A stretch of 16,283 nucleotides of DNA from SAR202 cluster bacterium (lineage in GTDB: Bacteria; Chloroflexota; Dehalococcoidia; Lucifugimonadales; UBA3495), in contig VFHF01000188.1 in NCBI GenBank assembly GCA_009392095.1, forward strand, positions 1-16,283, written 5' to 3'. This document shows positions 6,036 through 13,403 of this stretch, piece after piece (position 1 is the first letter of the stretch; each line of letters begins with the position of its first letter). The notes beneath the pieces were generated by a model, which worked only from the letters and a program-made list of their open reading frames with translations, did not search any database and was not told the origin of the DNA. The translations under genes were made by a program, and so were the position numbers.

Positions 6036-7025
6036 ATGGCAGGAAAAACACTGATCTACGTCGGCGCGGAAGCGGACGGCCTCTACCGCAAGGAAGAGTC
6101 GGACGGTAAATGGGAAAAGTTGGCCAAGGGAATGCCGCCGTCCCCCCAAGTACGGGCCATCGCCATTCACCCCAACGACGCCAAGACGGTCTTCGTGGGC
6201 ACACAACGCGGCGTCTACCGGTCCAAGAATTCCGGAGACAGCTTTGAGCGCATGAACATGGCTGAGGGCCGCCACGTGTGGGCCATCAAATTCCACCCCA
6301 ATGACCCGAATACCATGTTCCTGGGCACGGAAGGCAGCGAAGTATACAAGTCTACAGATGGCGGCGAGAATTGGGCCCTCCTGGCCACCATCATCAACCA
6401 GGACTCGGTCCAGATGGCCTTCGCCACTCGCATCCTGGGCATCGGTATCGAGGCTAATAATCCCGACCAGATGTATGCCGCGCTGGAAGTCGGCGGCGCG
6501 GCCCACAGCTCGGACGGCGGCAAGTCTTGGACCATCGTGAATAAAGAGTTCGACGGAGATGTCGACCTCATGGACCTACACGGCGTAACCGTAGGCGCAG
6601 CCGATTCGTCCGCCGTGTTCATTTCCAACCGAACCGGGGTCTGGCGGAGCCGGGATCGGGGAGCAAACTGGGATAACCTGGACTTCCCAAAGTTCACGGA
6701 CATCTTCTACTCCCGGGGGGTTGAGTCCGCACCCAACGATCCCAACACGCTTTACGCCTGCGTGGGGCTGAATTTCGGCAGCAAACAAGGTGGCGTCATG
6801 CGTTCCACGAACCAAGGCGACACCTGGGAACGTTTCGACAAGGGCGTCAGCCCGGCGAGCACAACCTTCGGAATCGCGATCAATGAACACGCTCCGGAAC
6901 AGGTGTATTTCTGCACTCGGGAAGGCGAGGTTTACGGAACGAGGGACGGCGGCCAAAACTGGTCATCCCACGTGCTACCGGAGATGGCCGGCAGCGTCAA
7001 AGCCATCGCTTGCGCGTCCGCCTAG
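6036..7025 (+). CDS. BNR/Asp-box beta-propeller repeat protein
   Basis: This 329-residue protein consists of repeated blades with the Asp-box pattern SxDxGxxW: STDGGENW, SSDGGKSW, SRDRGANW, STNQGDTW and TRDGGQNW, plus a decayed SKNSGDSF near the N-terminus. Recurrent HPNDPNT-type turns mark the blade boundaries. The fold is a sortilin/sialidase-like beta-propeller. Asp-boxes are structural and do not by themselves mean glycosidase activity, and I see no sialidase Arg triad. There is no signal peptide, so it appears cytoplasmic. GGAGGG eight bases before the ATG supports the start. It is 35 bp upstream of the flavin monooxygenase on the same strand, probably in one transcript. The function is unknown; it may bind a ligand or partner protein. 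Confidence 0.85.
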   Translation: MAGKTLIYVGAEADGLYRKEESDGKWEKLAKGMPPSPQVRAIAIHPNDAKTVFVGTQRGVYRSKNSGDSFERMNMAEGRHVWAIKFHPNDPNTMFLGTEGSEVYKSTDGGENWALLATIINQDSVQMAFATRILGIGIEANNPDQMYAALEVGGAAHSSDGGKSWTIVNKEFDGDVDLMDLHGVTVGAADSSAVFISNRTGVWRSRDRGANWDNLDFPKFTDIFYSRGVESAPNDPNTLYACVGLNFGSKQGGVMRSTNQGDTWERFDKGVSPASTTFGIAINEHAPEQVYFCTREGEVYGTRDGGQNWSSHVLPEMAGSVKAIACASA

Positions 7026-7060
7026 ACAGGACGCCCCGGCCAGATTCATCCTGAGGACGA

Positions 7061-8230
7061 ATGACCGACACCAGAACCAATGACCCCGTGGCCGCCGCGA
7101 TCGCGTTGGCTCCGCAGATCAAGGCGGCCAAGGACGAGATTCAAGCCCAGAGCACATTGCCTAACTCGTTGGTCAAGGCAATGGCCGAGGCCAACCTTTT
7201 CCAGCTCTTCGTGCCCAGATCCATCGGCGGTCCGGAGACCGACCCGATCACCGCATTCCTGGCCGTAGAGGAGCTTTCCAAGGTGGACGGCTCGGTGGGT
7301 TGGTGCTCCTTCGTGGCCAGCGCGATCTCGATATATTCTGCCTGGCTCCCGGCCGATGTAGGCCAGGAGATGTTCGATCAACCACTGGACATCCGGGCCG
7401 CAGGGTCGTTCCGACCCACCGCCGACGCACGGCCGTTAGATGGCGGGTACCTGATTGGCGGGCGGTGGAACTACGTCAGCGGGTCAGACCACGCCAATTG
7501 GCTGGTCTTGAACTGCAACATCGTTGGCGATAACGGTCCTGTTTTTGACTCTCAAGGCGGCCCTGTAACCCGCGTGATGATCGTTCCCCGGTCTGTCGCG
7601 ATGGTTGAAAAGACTTGGCACACACTGGGCATGCGGGGCACCGGCAGCAACGATGTGGTGATCGAAGAAGCGTTCGTCCCCAACGAACATACCTGCCTGC
7701 TCTACGAGGCTGCAGCCACCGACGGCCCGCTGTATGAACCGCGGACGGTGACCGCCACCGGCTGGACGCCCTTCGCCGCTATGGGACTGGGGATCGCCCG
7801 GGGTGCTATGGACACATTTGTCCGCCTAGCCACCAGCTCAGGTTCCACGACATCGCCGACGTTGATTCGAGACCGGACGGCTGTCCAGACCGTGGTTGGC
7901 GAAACCGAGGCAATCATCAGCGGGGCGCGGGCCTACGCCCTCGATGCGGTGGGCGAGATGTGGGAATCGGCTTCTCGGGGGGATTTAGACCCCGGCCCCC
8001 AGATCTTACAAGCTAGGTTGGCCATCACCCACGCCGTGCGGGAGTCGGTTCGGGCAGTGGACATGCTTTTTTACGCTGCAGGCACCAACGCCATCCACGA
8101 AAGCAACGACCTAGAACAATATTTTCGCGACATCCACACCGCCGGCCAACACATAGCAGCACTGCACTCCAACTTCGAGTACGGCGGGCAGTTGCTTCTG
8201 GGATTGCCTCATGGGGCGTCGGGGTGGTAG
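7061..8230 (+). CDS. Flavin-dependent monooxygenase of the acyl-CoA dehydrogenase fold (HsaA/DszC-like)
   Basis: This 389-residue protein has the acyl-CoA dehydrogenase fold but lacks the usual acyl-CoA dehydrogenase signatures. It resembles the two-component group D flavin monooxygenases (HsaA, HpaB-like, DszC). Evidence is the N-terminal helical domain with the LFQLFVPRSIGGPE loop and the middle-domain sequence YVSGSDHANWLVLNC. Further evidence is WHTLGMRGTGSNDVVIEEAFVP near residues 186-206 and the C-terminal FRDIHTAGQHIAALHSNFE. Such enzymes take reduced FMN or FAD from a separate reductase and insert one oxygen into an aromatic or sulfur compound. No flavin reductase gene is in the window. 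GAGG upstream of the ATG supports the start. It converges with the LLM-family gene, with 12 bp between the stop codons. The substrate cannot be predicted. Confidence 0.85.
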   Translation: MTDTRTNDPVAAAIALAPQIKAAKDEIQAQSTLPNSLVKAMAEANLFQLFVPRSIGGPETDPITAFLAVEELSKVDGSVGWCSFVASAISIYSAWLPADVGQEMFDQPLDIRAAGSFRPTADARPLDGGYLIGGRWNYVSGSDHANWLVLNCNIVGDNGPVFDSQGGPVTRVMIVPRSVAMVEKTWHTLGMRGTGSNDVVIEEAFVPNEHTCLLYEAAATDGPLYEPRTVTATGWTPFAAMGLGIARGAMDTFVRLATSSGSTTSPTLIRDRTAVQTVVGETEAIISGARAYALDAVGEMWESASRGDLDPGPQILQARLAITHAVRESVRAVDMLFYAAGTNAIHESNDLEQYFRDIHTAGQHIAALHSNFEYGGQLLLGLPHGASGW

Positions 8231-8242
8231 GACGGCCAATAG

Positions 8243-9178
8243 CTATAGTTTGCCTACCAGGCTTTTTAAGAGATTGTTGGATCTGGCCAACGAAGCGCCC
8301 TCGTCGTTTCCTACGGGAAATACCGACGCTAGAAAATCAGTCGCTCCCGCGTCAGCATAGGCCTTTAGCTGCTCTGCAACCTGGTCTTCGTTGCCGATGA
8401 GAGCAACCTCCGAGGGACCTTCCACGCCTTCGATGTCCAGCATCCTTCTGTAGTTGGTCAGTTGGCCGTATCGCCCGTAGGTCTTGGCCGCTTGCGCCCG
8501 CGCCTCCTGAGGGTTGTCAGTCACAGCAAGGGGCATGCCCACGCAGATGCGGGGCGACGGTCTGTCCGCTGAATCCGCTGCCCGATTTATCCGTGGAACG
8601 ACATGTGATTCGACGGTATTGGGACCCGCCATCCAAGTAAATGTCCCGTCAGCCTGCTCGCCGGCGATACGCAGCATCATGGGCGCCAATGCCGCAATCA
8701 CGACCGGGACGTGAAGAGCGCCCGGCACCTGAAACTGCGCTTTGACGTTGAAAAATCGGCCTTGGAAATCCACCTTGCCGTCATCCAACAATGGCCTAAG
8801 AACATTAAGATACTCTTCCATGTGCCGGGCGGGGCTTTCGTAGGAAAGTCCCATTACATCCTCAATCATTGGCCGGTGGGACAAGCCGACGCCTAGCGTC
8901 ATGCGCCCTTCCGATGCGATCTGGGCTGTCAGCGCATGTTTAGCCAAAACCATAGGGTGGATGGGAAATATCGGCACAACTGCGGTCCCCACTGGGATGC
9001 GTCTGGTCTTGGACGCCGCCAGAGATAACACGGTGAGGGCATCAAAACCCGGACCAGAAGAGACTTGCGGTATCCAGATGCTGTCGAACCCGTCCTCTTC
9101 GGCCTGGACCACTTCTTGAATCAAGGAGTGGAGTTCAATCGCCGCACCTCTAGCGCCAGTCAAGAGTCCAATACGCAT
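8243..9178 (-). CDS. LLM-class (luciferase-like) flavin or F420-dependent oxidoreductase
   Basis: This protein of about 311 residues has the luciferase-like TIM-barrel pattern: MRIGLLTGARG at the N-terminus, AEEDGFDSIWIPQVSSGPGFDALT, VGTAVVPIFPIHPMVLAKHALT, GRMTLGVGLSHRPMIEDVMGL and VPVVIAALAPMMLRIAGEQADG. The IPQ...GFDALT and GLSHRPMIEDVMG motifs resemble actinobacterial and chloroflexotal F420-dependent members, but FMN cannot be excluded. I start it at ATG 9178 because GGAGGGG lies immediately upstream and the sequence then begins with the typical MRIGLL. An ATG at 9193 would add five residues with poor support. The substrate is unknown. It converges with the flavin monooxygenase. Confidence 0.88.
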   Translation of the reverse strand: MRIGLLTGARGAAIELHSLIQEVVQAEEDGFDSIWIPQVSSGPGFDALTVLSLAASKTRRIPVGTAVVPIFPIHPMVLAKHALTAQIASEGRMTLGVGLSHRPMIEDVMGLSYESPARHMEEYLNVLRPLLDDGKVDFQGRFFNVKAQFQVPGALHVPVVIAALAPMMLRIAGEQADGTFTWMAGPNTVESHVVPRINRAADSADRPSPRICVGMPLAVTDNPQEARAQAAKTYGRYGQLTNYRRMLDIEGVEGPSEVALIGNEDQVAEQLKAYADAGATDFLASVFPVGNDEGASLARSNNLLKSLVGKL

Positions 9179-9278
9179 AACCCCTCCGTCCATTCCCAGG
9201 TGGAAATACCCGTCAACGGTGACTAATCAGATGCCCAGACACAACCAATCCCCACCAGACCAATGCCGCTCCTTCGAA

Positions 9279-9310
9279 CCTAAACCCGGCTGTGCCGGCG
9301 GGTGTTTAGG
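9279..9310. terminator. Stem-loop at the end of the 194-residue ORF
   Basis: CCTAAAC-CCGGC-TGT-GCCGG-CGGGT-GTTTAGG forms a 12-bp stem broken by a 5-nt bulge. It covers the stop codon of the upstream minus-strand gene. There is no T-run on either strand, so it may stabilise an mRNA end or pause polymerase rather than act as a classic terminator. Confidence 0.4.
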
Positions 9311-9890
9311 GGCGAACCCAGGTTTCGGACCAGGCTAAGCAGGCGGAGCTGCTATCTTTGTCGCCACGGCGGTCGGTAGAGACGTTGCCGTTAGCCACGT
9401 CACCATTGATCGTCAACTGGGCCTTCCGGGCTGGAATGAAACAGCTATAGACGCCATGGGGCCTACCCGAGGCGCTGCCCGCCGGGACCACCAGCATGTA
9501 AGGTTCCATGAAATCGTGCCAGGTCATGGCGATCTCAGCTTCATCGCTGATTATCGTCTCGGTCCAGAAAGTGCTGGGGTCGCCCTTCCTGGTGAACTCG
9601 GCGTCGACGACCTGCATGGTCTGGTCGGCGAAAGGTTGGTGCAGCAAACTCTCGATCTCGTCTTGGAGCCACCGGGTCAGGGCGATGTTGTCTGAATATA
9701 TCTGCACTTCATTGTCCGTGAGTTCGCTCTGCAGGAATAAGACGTGACCAGTGCCGCCCGGAGACCACAATACCCGCCAGTGGCTGGCCCTGGTTGTCTC
9801 CTCCCTGCTTGCGTCGTCTGAAAGGCGGATGAAAGAATTCTCGCCGGTCAGGCGAATCTTGTTGGGGTCGGTAGGGTTGGTCGTGGCCAT
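9306..9890 (-). CDS. Conserved-looking hypothetical protein, 194 residues
   Basis: I do not recognise this protein. It is soluble, acidic and Trp-rich, without a signal peptide or membrane segment. The centre carries FWTETIISDEAEIAMTWHD and a following YMLVVPAGSASGRPHGVYSC. The N-terminal third has SHWRVLWSPGGTGHVLFLQS and a helical segment ALTRWLQDEIESLLHQPF. The alternating hydrophobic pattern suggests a mixed beta fold. AAGGAG eight bases before the ATG at 9890 is a good ribosome site, and the codon use looks like its neighbours, so I think it is real. The next gene upstream on the same strand is the HMG-CoA-lyase-like enzyme, but that has its own terminator, so this gene is probably a separate unit. 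I saw no confident promoter in 9891-9950. Confidence 0.7.
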   Translation of the reverse strand: MATTNPTDPNKIRLTGENSFIRLSDDASREETTRASHWRVLWSPGGTGHVLFLQSELTDNEVQIYSDNIALTRWLQDEIESLLHQPFADQTMQVVDAEFTRKGDPSTFWTETIISDEAEIAMTWHDFMEPYMLVVPAGSASGRPHGVYSCFIPARKAQLTINGDVANGNVSTDRRGDKDSSSACLAWSETWVRP

Positions 9891-10068
9891 TGTTAGGACT
9901 CCTTGAGTTATCTATTGCTTACCGGAGCGTTGACTGAGAGTGGCGACATGTTAGCACTCAACGGGGTTGCAGGCTAGCTCGGGCCGGCCTCCATCTCTTA
10001 CTGCGTCGAGAGCCTCGACTCCGTCAGGCCTAACCTTCCCCATCTGCGCCGGGAGAAGGGACTGTACC

Positions 10069-10090
10069 CTCTCACTTGCAAGGGTGAGAG
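10069..10090. repeat. Short hairpin in a possible decayed intergenic repeat
   Basis: CTCTCAC (10069-10075) and GTGAGAG (10084-10090) form a perfect 7-bp stem with an 8-nt loop. Nearby GGGAGAAGGG (10051-10060) and this stem resemble the CTCTCACC/GGGAGAGG-type sequences often dispersed between genes in environmental bacterial genomes. The rest of 9951-10110 has no supported gene. Confidence 0.3.
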
Positions 10091-10112
10091 TTCGCCAAAG
10101 CAATAAAGACCC

Positions 10113-10147
10113 AAAATTAAAACGGCCAACCATTTGATGGTTGGCCG
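10113..10147 (-). terminator. Intrinsic terminator of the HMG-CoA-lyase-like gene
   Basis: A perfect 11-bp stem (CGGCCAACCAT with ATGGTTGGCCG) closes a 3-nt loop at 10123-10147. On the minus strand it is followed by TTTTAATTTT (10122-10113). It lies 30 bp past the stop codon of the minus-strand gene. This is the clearest terminator in the window. Confidence 0.9.
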
Positions 10148-10177
10148 CAATTTCCGGACTCCATTGAGCAGGACGGG

Positions 10178-11362
10178 TTAGCCCTTGGCGGGGAACCAGT
10201 CCTGCTTCCAGGGGAAGTCGCCGTTGGCGTCGTCGTAGGCCGGGCCGCCAGCGTCCACCCGGTCCCGATAGGGACTGGTGATGGGCTCGCTATAGGGGTA
10301 GATACCGCCTTCGTAGGCGCCAGGGCCAACCTTGAAGTGCTTGGCCTGTTCCGTGGTCTCTACGAACGGCATGTCGATGTCGTAGAGCCTATCCAAGGTC
10401 TTGGGCCGGGGGCCGGCTTTGGACACGTGGCCGTAGAGTTCGCGGCCCATGATCTTCTCGGCTGCCCAGACACATTCGACCAATTTGTCGATGTCCACGC
10501 CGGTGGGGATGCCCATGTCATCCATCATGTGGAGCAGGTCCTCTGTAGGGGCCATCCCGGTGGCGCGCCCGTTGCCGCAGTAAGGGCAACCGCCAAACCC
10601 GCCGATTGTTCCGTCGATCTCCAAGGTATCGTCAGGACCTAGCACTCTCATGGCGGCGTAGGCGGACGCGATGGCCATGTTGCGTCCATTGTGTAGGTGC
10701 AGGCGGATATGGTTGATCTCCGGCCACGTCTCCTTGACGCGGTAAACACTCTCCTCAACCTTGGCAGGGGTGCAATGGCTCATGGGGTCGCCCATTGAGG
10801 CGCTGCGCACGTCGATACCGACCTCGTCCCACATGCTGTGCTGGCGCTCAAGCATTTTCATCAGGTTATCTACTGGGAACTCGCCCAAGAAGTTGGAGCC
10901 CCAACTGGCGTTGGTCCCGATGCCCGCCTCTTTGATATTTAGCTCTTGGGCCTGGGCGATGACCTGGGGCCAGCGCTCCATCTCTTGCATCTGGGTCCGG
11001 TTGGTGTTGCGGCGGACAAACACGTCGCACATGTGGACGTTCAGCCGAGGGAAGGCGTCCCGCTCGATGGTCAGCGGGGGAGAGTAGGCCTTGGCCCGCT
11101 CCACGCCCCGGGAGTTCAGCGCCAGCGCGGTGTAGGTGACGCCGGGCTTGGGCTTGAACTTGGTTACAATCTCGTCGATGCGCTCCATCTGAGGAGTCCA
11201 TTTGGGGCTAACGAAGGAGCCGACCACGATCTGTTGCAAGCCCGTCTCCGACAGCATGTCCAACAGCTCGACCTTGTCATCGACGGAAATCTGGGCGTCT
11301 TCGATCTGCATGCCTTCACGCATGCCTTCTTCCTTGTATTTAACCTTCGGCCAATCTGCCAT
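10178..11362 (-). CDS. HMG-CoA lyase-like (HMGL) TIM-barrel enzyme, divergent
   Basis: This 394-residue protein belongs to the DRE-TIM metallolyase group, which includes HMG-CoA lyase and citramalate/isopropylmalate synthases. The signature sites are present but altered. EGMREGMQIED (Arg15-Glu16) stands where the family has RDGLQ, HLHNGRN (His222, His224) replaces the HxHDT motif, and GGFGGCPYCGNG (Cys259) matches the GGCPYA catalytic-cysteine loop of HMG-CoA lyase. After it, APTEDLLHMMDDMGIPTGVD is typical of lyases. A C-terminal extension of about 60 residues follows the barrel. ATG 11362 is chosen because AAGGAGG lies five bases upstream. A longer frame to 11455 adds 31 residues with no ribosome site. 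A possible -10 (TAGAAT) lies at 11406-11401. The likely reaction is C-C bond cleavage of a 3-hydroxy-3-methyl acyl-CoA, but the substrate is uncertain. Confidence 0.8.
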   Translation of the reverse strand: MADWPKVKYKEEGMREGMQIEDAQISVDDKVELLDMLSETGLQQIVVGSFVSPKWTPQMERIDEIVTKFKPKPGVTYTALALNSRGVERAKAYSPPLTIERDAFPRLNVHMCDVFVRRNTNRTQMQEMERWPQVIAQAQELNIKEAGIGTNASWGSNFLGEFPVDNLMKMLERQHSMWDEVGIDVRSASMGDPMSHCTPAKVEESVYRVKETWPEINHIRLHLHNGRNMAIASAYAAMRVLGPDDTLEIDGTIGGFGGCPYCGNGRATGMAPTEDLLHMMDDMGIPTGVDIDKLVECVWAAEKIMGRELYGHVSKAGPRPKTLDRLYDIDMPFVETTEQAKHFKVGPGAYEGGIYPYSEPITSPYRDRVDAGGPAYDDANGDFPWKQDWFPAKG

Positions 11363-11464
11363 TGGGGCCTCCTTATTTCGGACAGGTCTTAATCGGCTAT
11401 ATTCTACCGTATTTTCGTAGCGCTCAGCCGTGACCGGCGCATCAGTTTCGGGCACCCTTCACGG

Positions 11465-11728
11465 GTGATCCTGGTTGGCCGGATTGTATGGCGGCCACAG
11501 ATTCATGTCAAGAAATCGGAATTGGCGAATGGAGAGAGGAACACAAAAACCAGAATCGTAAATATTGATGTTTGGGAGTATGAGGGCGACTCTCTTAGGC
11601 GCCAATTCTTGTGGGATTTGCAGGCCCAGCTAAGAGAGCAAAAAATTATCTCGGGAAACAAAGATTATGTTGCTGAAGCCTACGAAGGTCGAACAGGCGA
11701 ACTGAAACCAGGGTTTCATTCTCGGTAA
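11465..11728 (+). CDS. Doubtful 87-residue ORF
   Basis: A GTG-initiated frame encodes 87 residues with no recognised family. The C-terminal two thirds, TRIVNIDVWEYEGDSLRRQF through AEAYEGRTGELKPGFHSR, is charged and partly helical. The base composition is more AT-rich than nearby genes. There is no convincing ribosome site before the GTG, and no ATG in frame. It could be a degraded or acquired gene, or chance. The following stretch, 11729-11857, shows no gene. Confidence 0.25.
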   Translation: MILVGRIVWRPQIHVKKSELANGERNTKTRIVNIDVWEYEGDSLRRQFLWDLQAQLREQKIISGNKDYVAEAYEGRTGELKPGFHSR

Positions 11729-11857
11729 TCATCTAGACCGAAACATGAGAAAGACTAGGCGGGCAGAAACCCACCGTCAAAGAGCACCAAAAGATCGAAA
11801 TCATGAAGAGCACGTCGCACTAAATTCGTGCCTAACTCATTTCGCAATATGCTCATA

Positions 11858-11887
11858 TTGACACTCATTCAGCAGCCCTTCTATAAT
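11858..11887 (+). promoter_or_regulatory. Consensus promoter of the thiamine transport operon
   Basis: Exact TTGACA (11858-11863) and exact TATAAT (11882-11887) are separated by 18 bp, the strongest promoter in the window. Transcription should start near 11894, giving a leader of about 245 nt that contains the TPP riboswitch and its terminator. Confidence 0.8.
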
Positions 11888-11940
11888 TCCTCTGTGCCCG
11901 CGAAATGGGCGCCGCGATTAACAATCGAATCATCTAGGCA

Positions 11941-12034
11941 CGTAGGGGAGCTCGGTTTAGCCGGGCTGAGAGGGCGGCCTTCAATGCCACCGACCCTTGC
12001 GAACCTGATCTGGGTAATGCCAGCGGAGGGAAAC
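11941..12034 (+). promoter_or_regulatory. TPP (thiamine pyrophosphate) riboswitch aptamer
   Basis: The two conserved cores are present: CTGAGA (11966-11971) in J3-2/P2, and the ACCTGATCTGGGTAATGCCA segment (12003-12022) followed by GCGGAGGGAA. Stem P2 pairs AGCTCGG with CCGGGCT across a 5-nt loop. P3 pairs GGG with CCC around an enlarged arm, and CTGG/CCAG around GTAATG forms the P5 hairpin. P1 is short by eye. The element precedes a thiamine transporter, which fits. Binding of TPP should favour the terminator at 12063-12095. Confidence 0.95.
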
Positions 12035-12062
12035 GGACTAGAGCGTAAAATATCATGTTAGG

Positions 12063-12095
12063 CCGTCAATACTCACCATTGGCGGTTATTTTTTT
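12063..12095 (+). terminator. Riboswitch-controlled intrinsic terminator
   Basis: CCGTCAAT (12063-12070) pairs with ATTGGCGG (12078-12085) as eight base pairs with one G-U, around a 7-nt loop. The run TTTTTTT at 12089-12095 follows. It lies 29 nt after the TPP aptamer and 45 nt before the start codon, the usual place for an expression-platform terminator. I did not find a strong competing anti-terminator by eye; ACGG (12033-12036) can pair with CCGT (12063-12066). Confidence 0.8.
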
Positions 12096-12139
12096 GCCCA
12101 GTCGAGTCTGTTTCGAAGTACTTTGGGAGGCAGTCACGC

Positions 12140-13312
12140 ATGATCAAATCAACAACAATCTCAGCAATAATTACCCTGTTGGCACTGTTGGTCTTGACGG
12201 CTTGTGGAGGAGATGGAGATACACCATCTACCTCTCCAACCGCCGCACCTAAGCCGGCAGCTACAGCTAAGCCAGCTGCGAAGCCCGCAGCTGAGCCAAC
12301 TGCGAAACCTACAGCTAAAGCGACATCCGTGCCAGCCAAACCGGGCGAATTGGTGGTCTTGACCAACGACAGCTTCGACATCGGCGAAGAGATCATCGCC
12401 CAATTCGAGGAGGCCAACAACGCCAAAGTGACCATCCAAAAAGCCGGGTCCTCGGGTGCGGTTCTGAACCGGGCCATACTTGAGAAGGGGAACCCCTCCG
12501 GCGACCTCCTCTACGGCGTCGATAATACGTTTTTAAGCCGGGCATTGCGGGAGGACATCTTCATCCAGTACGAATCCGATCTCATCGACAACGTGCCGGC
12601 GCAGTTCATCTTAGACGACACTTTCCACGTCACTCCCGTTGACTACGGTTACGTCAACCTCAATTACGACATCGCTTATCTGGAAGAAAACGGGCTCACC
12701 GCACCTACTTCCCTCGAGGTCCTGACCCAGCCTGAATGGGACGGACGCCTGGTGGTCGAGAACCCAGCCACGTCCACACCGGGACTGGCCTTCCTTATCG
12801 CCACCGTTTCCTATTTCGGGGAGGATGACGACTATGACTACCTGGACTACTGGGCCGACCTAAGAGCCAATAATCTGGCCGTGAAAGACGGGTGGTCGGA
12901 AGCGTATTACACTGACTTCAGCAAATACGGCGGAGACAGGCCCCTGGTGCTGAGCTATGCCACCAGCCCCGCAGCCGAGTTCTTCTTCTCGGAGGTCGCA
13001 CTCGAGGAACCACCGACCGGCAACGTGCTGGTGGACAAAGCAACCTTCCTGCAGATAGAAGGCATCGGAATCCTTAAAGGGACGGATAACGAGGACCTGG
13101 CCAAGAAGTTCATCGACTTCGTCCTGGACCGGCCGTTCCAAGAAGACATCCCGGGCCGGATGTTCGTCTACCCGGTAAATAGCGAAGCCGAACTGCCGGA
13201 CTACTTCAGGTTCGCCGAAGTGCCCTCCGCGCCGGCGGACATCGGACCGGACACCATCGACGCCAAGCGTGACGAGTGGATCGACGAGTGGACATCGGTC
13301 GTCCTCCGCTGA
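12140..13312 (+). CDS. thiB: Thiamine ABC transporter substrate-binding lipoprotein ThiB
   Basis: This 390-residue lipoprotein binds thiamine or a phosphate ester outside the membrane and hands it to the permease. The N-terminus is a lipoprotein signal peptide with lipobox LTAC and modified Cys22. A low-complexity linker of Ala, Lys, Pro and Thr (about 33-67) uses a degenerate KPAA repeat with a 12-nt period. The mature domain follows the ThiB pattern: NDSF near the start, VDNT, PVDYGYV, NPATSTPGLAF, KDGWSEAYYTDF, LVLSYATSPA, and a final YPV plus WIDEWTSVV. The corresponding E. coli motif is YDSF, so the ring-stacking Tyr is Asn here. GGGAGG nine bases before the ATG is the ribosome site. The TPP riboswitch upstream supports the substrate assignment. 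The linker is longer than in proteobacterial homologues. Confidence 0.93.
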   Translation: MIKSTTISAIITLLALLVLTACGGDGDTPSTSPTAAPKPAATAKPAAKPAAEPTAKPTAKATSVPAKPGELVVLTNDSFDIGEEIIAQFEEANNAKVTIQKAGSSGAVLNRAILEKGNPSGDLLYGVDNTFLSRALREDIFIQYESDLIDNVPAQFILDDTFHVTPVDYGYVNLNYDIAYLEENGLTAPTSLEVLTQPEWDGRLVVENPATSTPGLAFLIATVSYFGEDDDYDYLDYWADLRANNLAVKDGWSEAYYTDFSKYGGDRPLVLSYATSPAAEFFFSEVALEEPPTGNVLVDKATFLQIEGIGILKGTDNEDLAKKFIDFVLDRPFQEDIPGRMFVYPVNSEAELPDYFRFAEVPSAPADIGPDTIDAKRDEWIDEWTSVVLR

Positions 13313-13317
13313 ACCCA

Positions 13318-13401
13318 GTGACCTCCCCATCGGCCGTTGATACCACCGCGGCGGCCAGCCAACCGGTGGAAGCGGTAGTCAAATCTGAAAAGGAAACTTA
13401 G
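13318..13401 (+). CDS. 27-codon ORF between thiB and thiP, possible N-terminus of ThiP
   Basis: A GTG at 13318, six bases after the thiB stop, opens a frame that fills the gap up to TAG at 13399-13401. It encodes a hydrophilic peptide rich in Ala, Thr, Ser and Glu (TSPSAVDTTAAASQPVEA, then VVKSEKET). The ThiP start lies two bases past this stop, in another frame. The peptide resembles the flexible cytoplasmic N-terminus that some permeases carry before the first helix. It could be a separate peptide coupling translation, or the N-terminus of ThiP cut off by a frameshift. There is no obvious ribosome site of its own. Confidence 0.3.
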   Translation: MTSPSAVDTTAAASQPVEAVVKSEKET

Positions 13402-13403
13402 CT

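Noticed and set aside
9179..9193. Five-residue upstream start for the LLM-family protein
   Set aside because: GGAGGGG lies inside these codons and serves ATG 9178, and the family typically begins with MRIG.
11363..11455. N-terminal extension of the HMG-CoA-lyase-like protein
   Set aside because: The 31 extra residues lack a ribosome site and cover the likely promoter. AAGGAGG stands just before ATG 11362.
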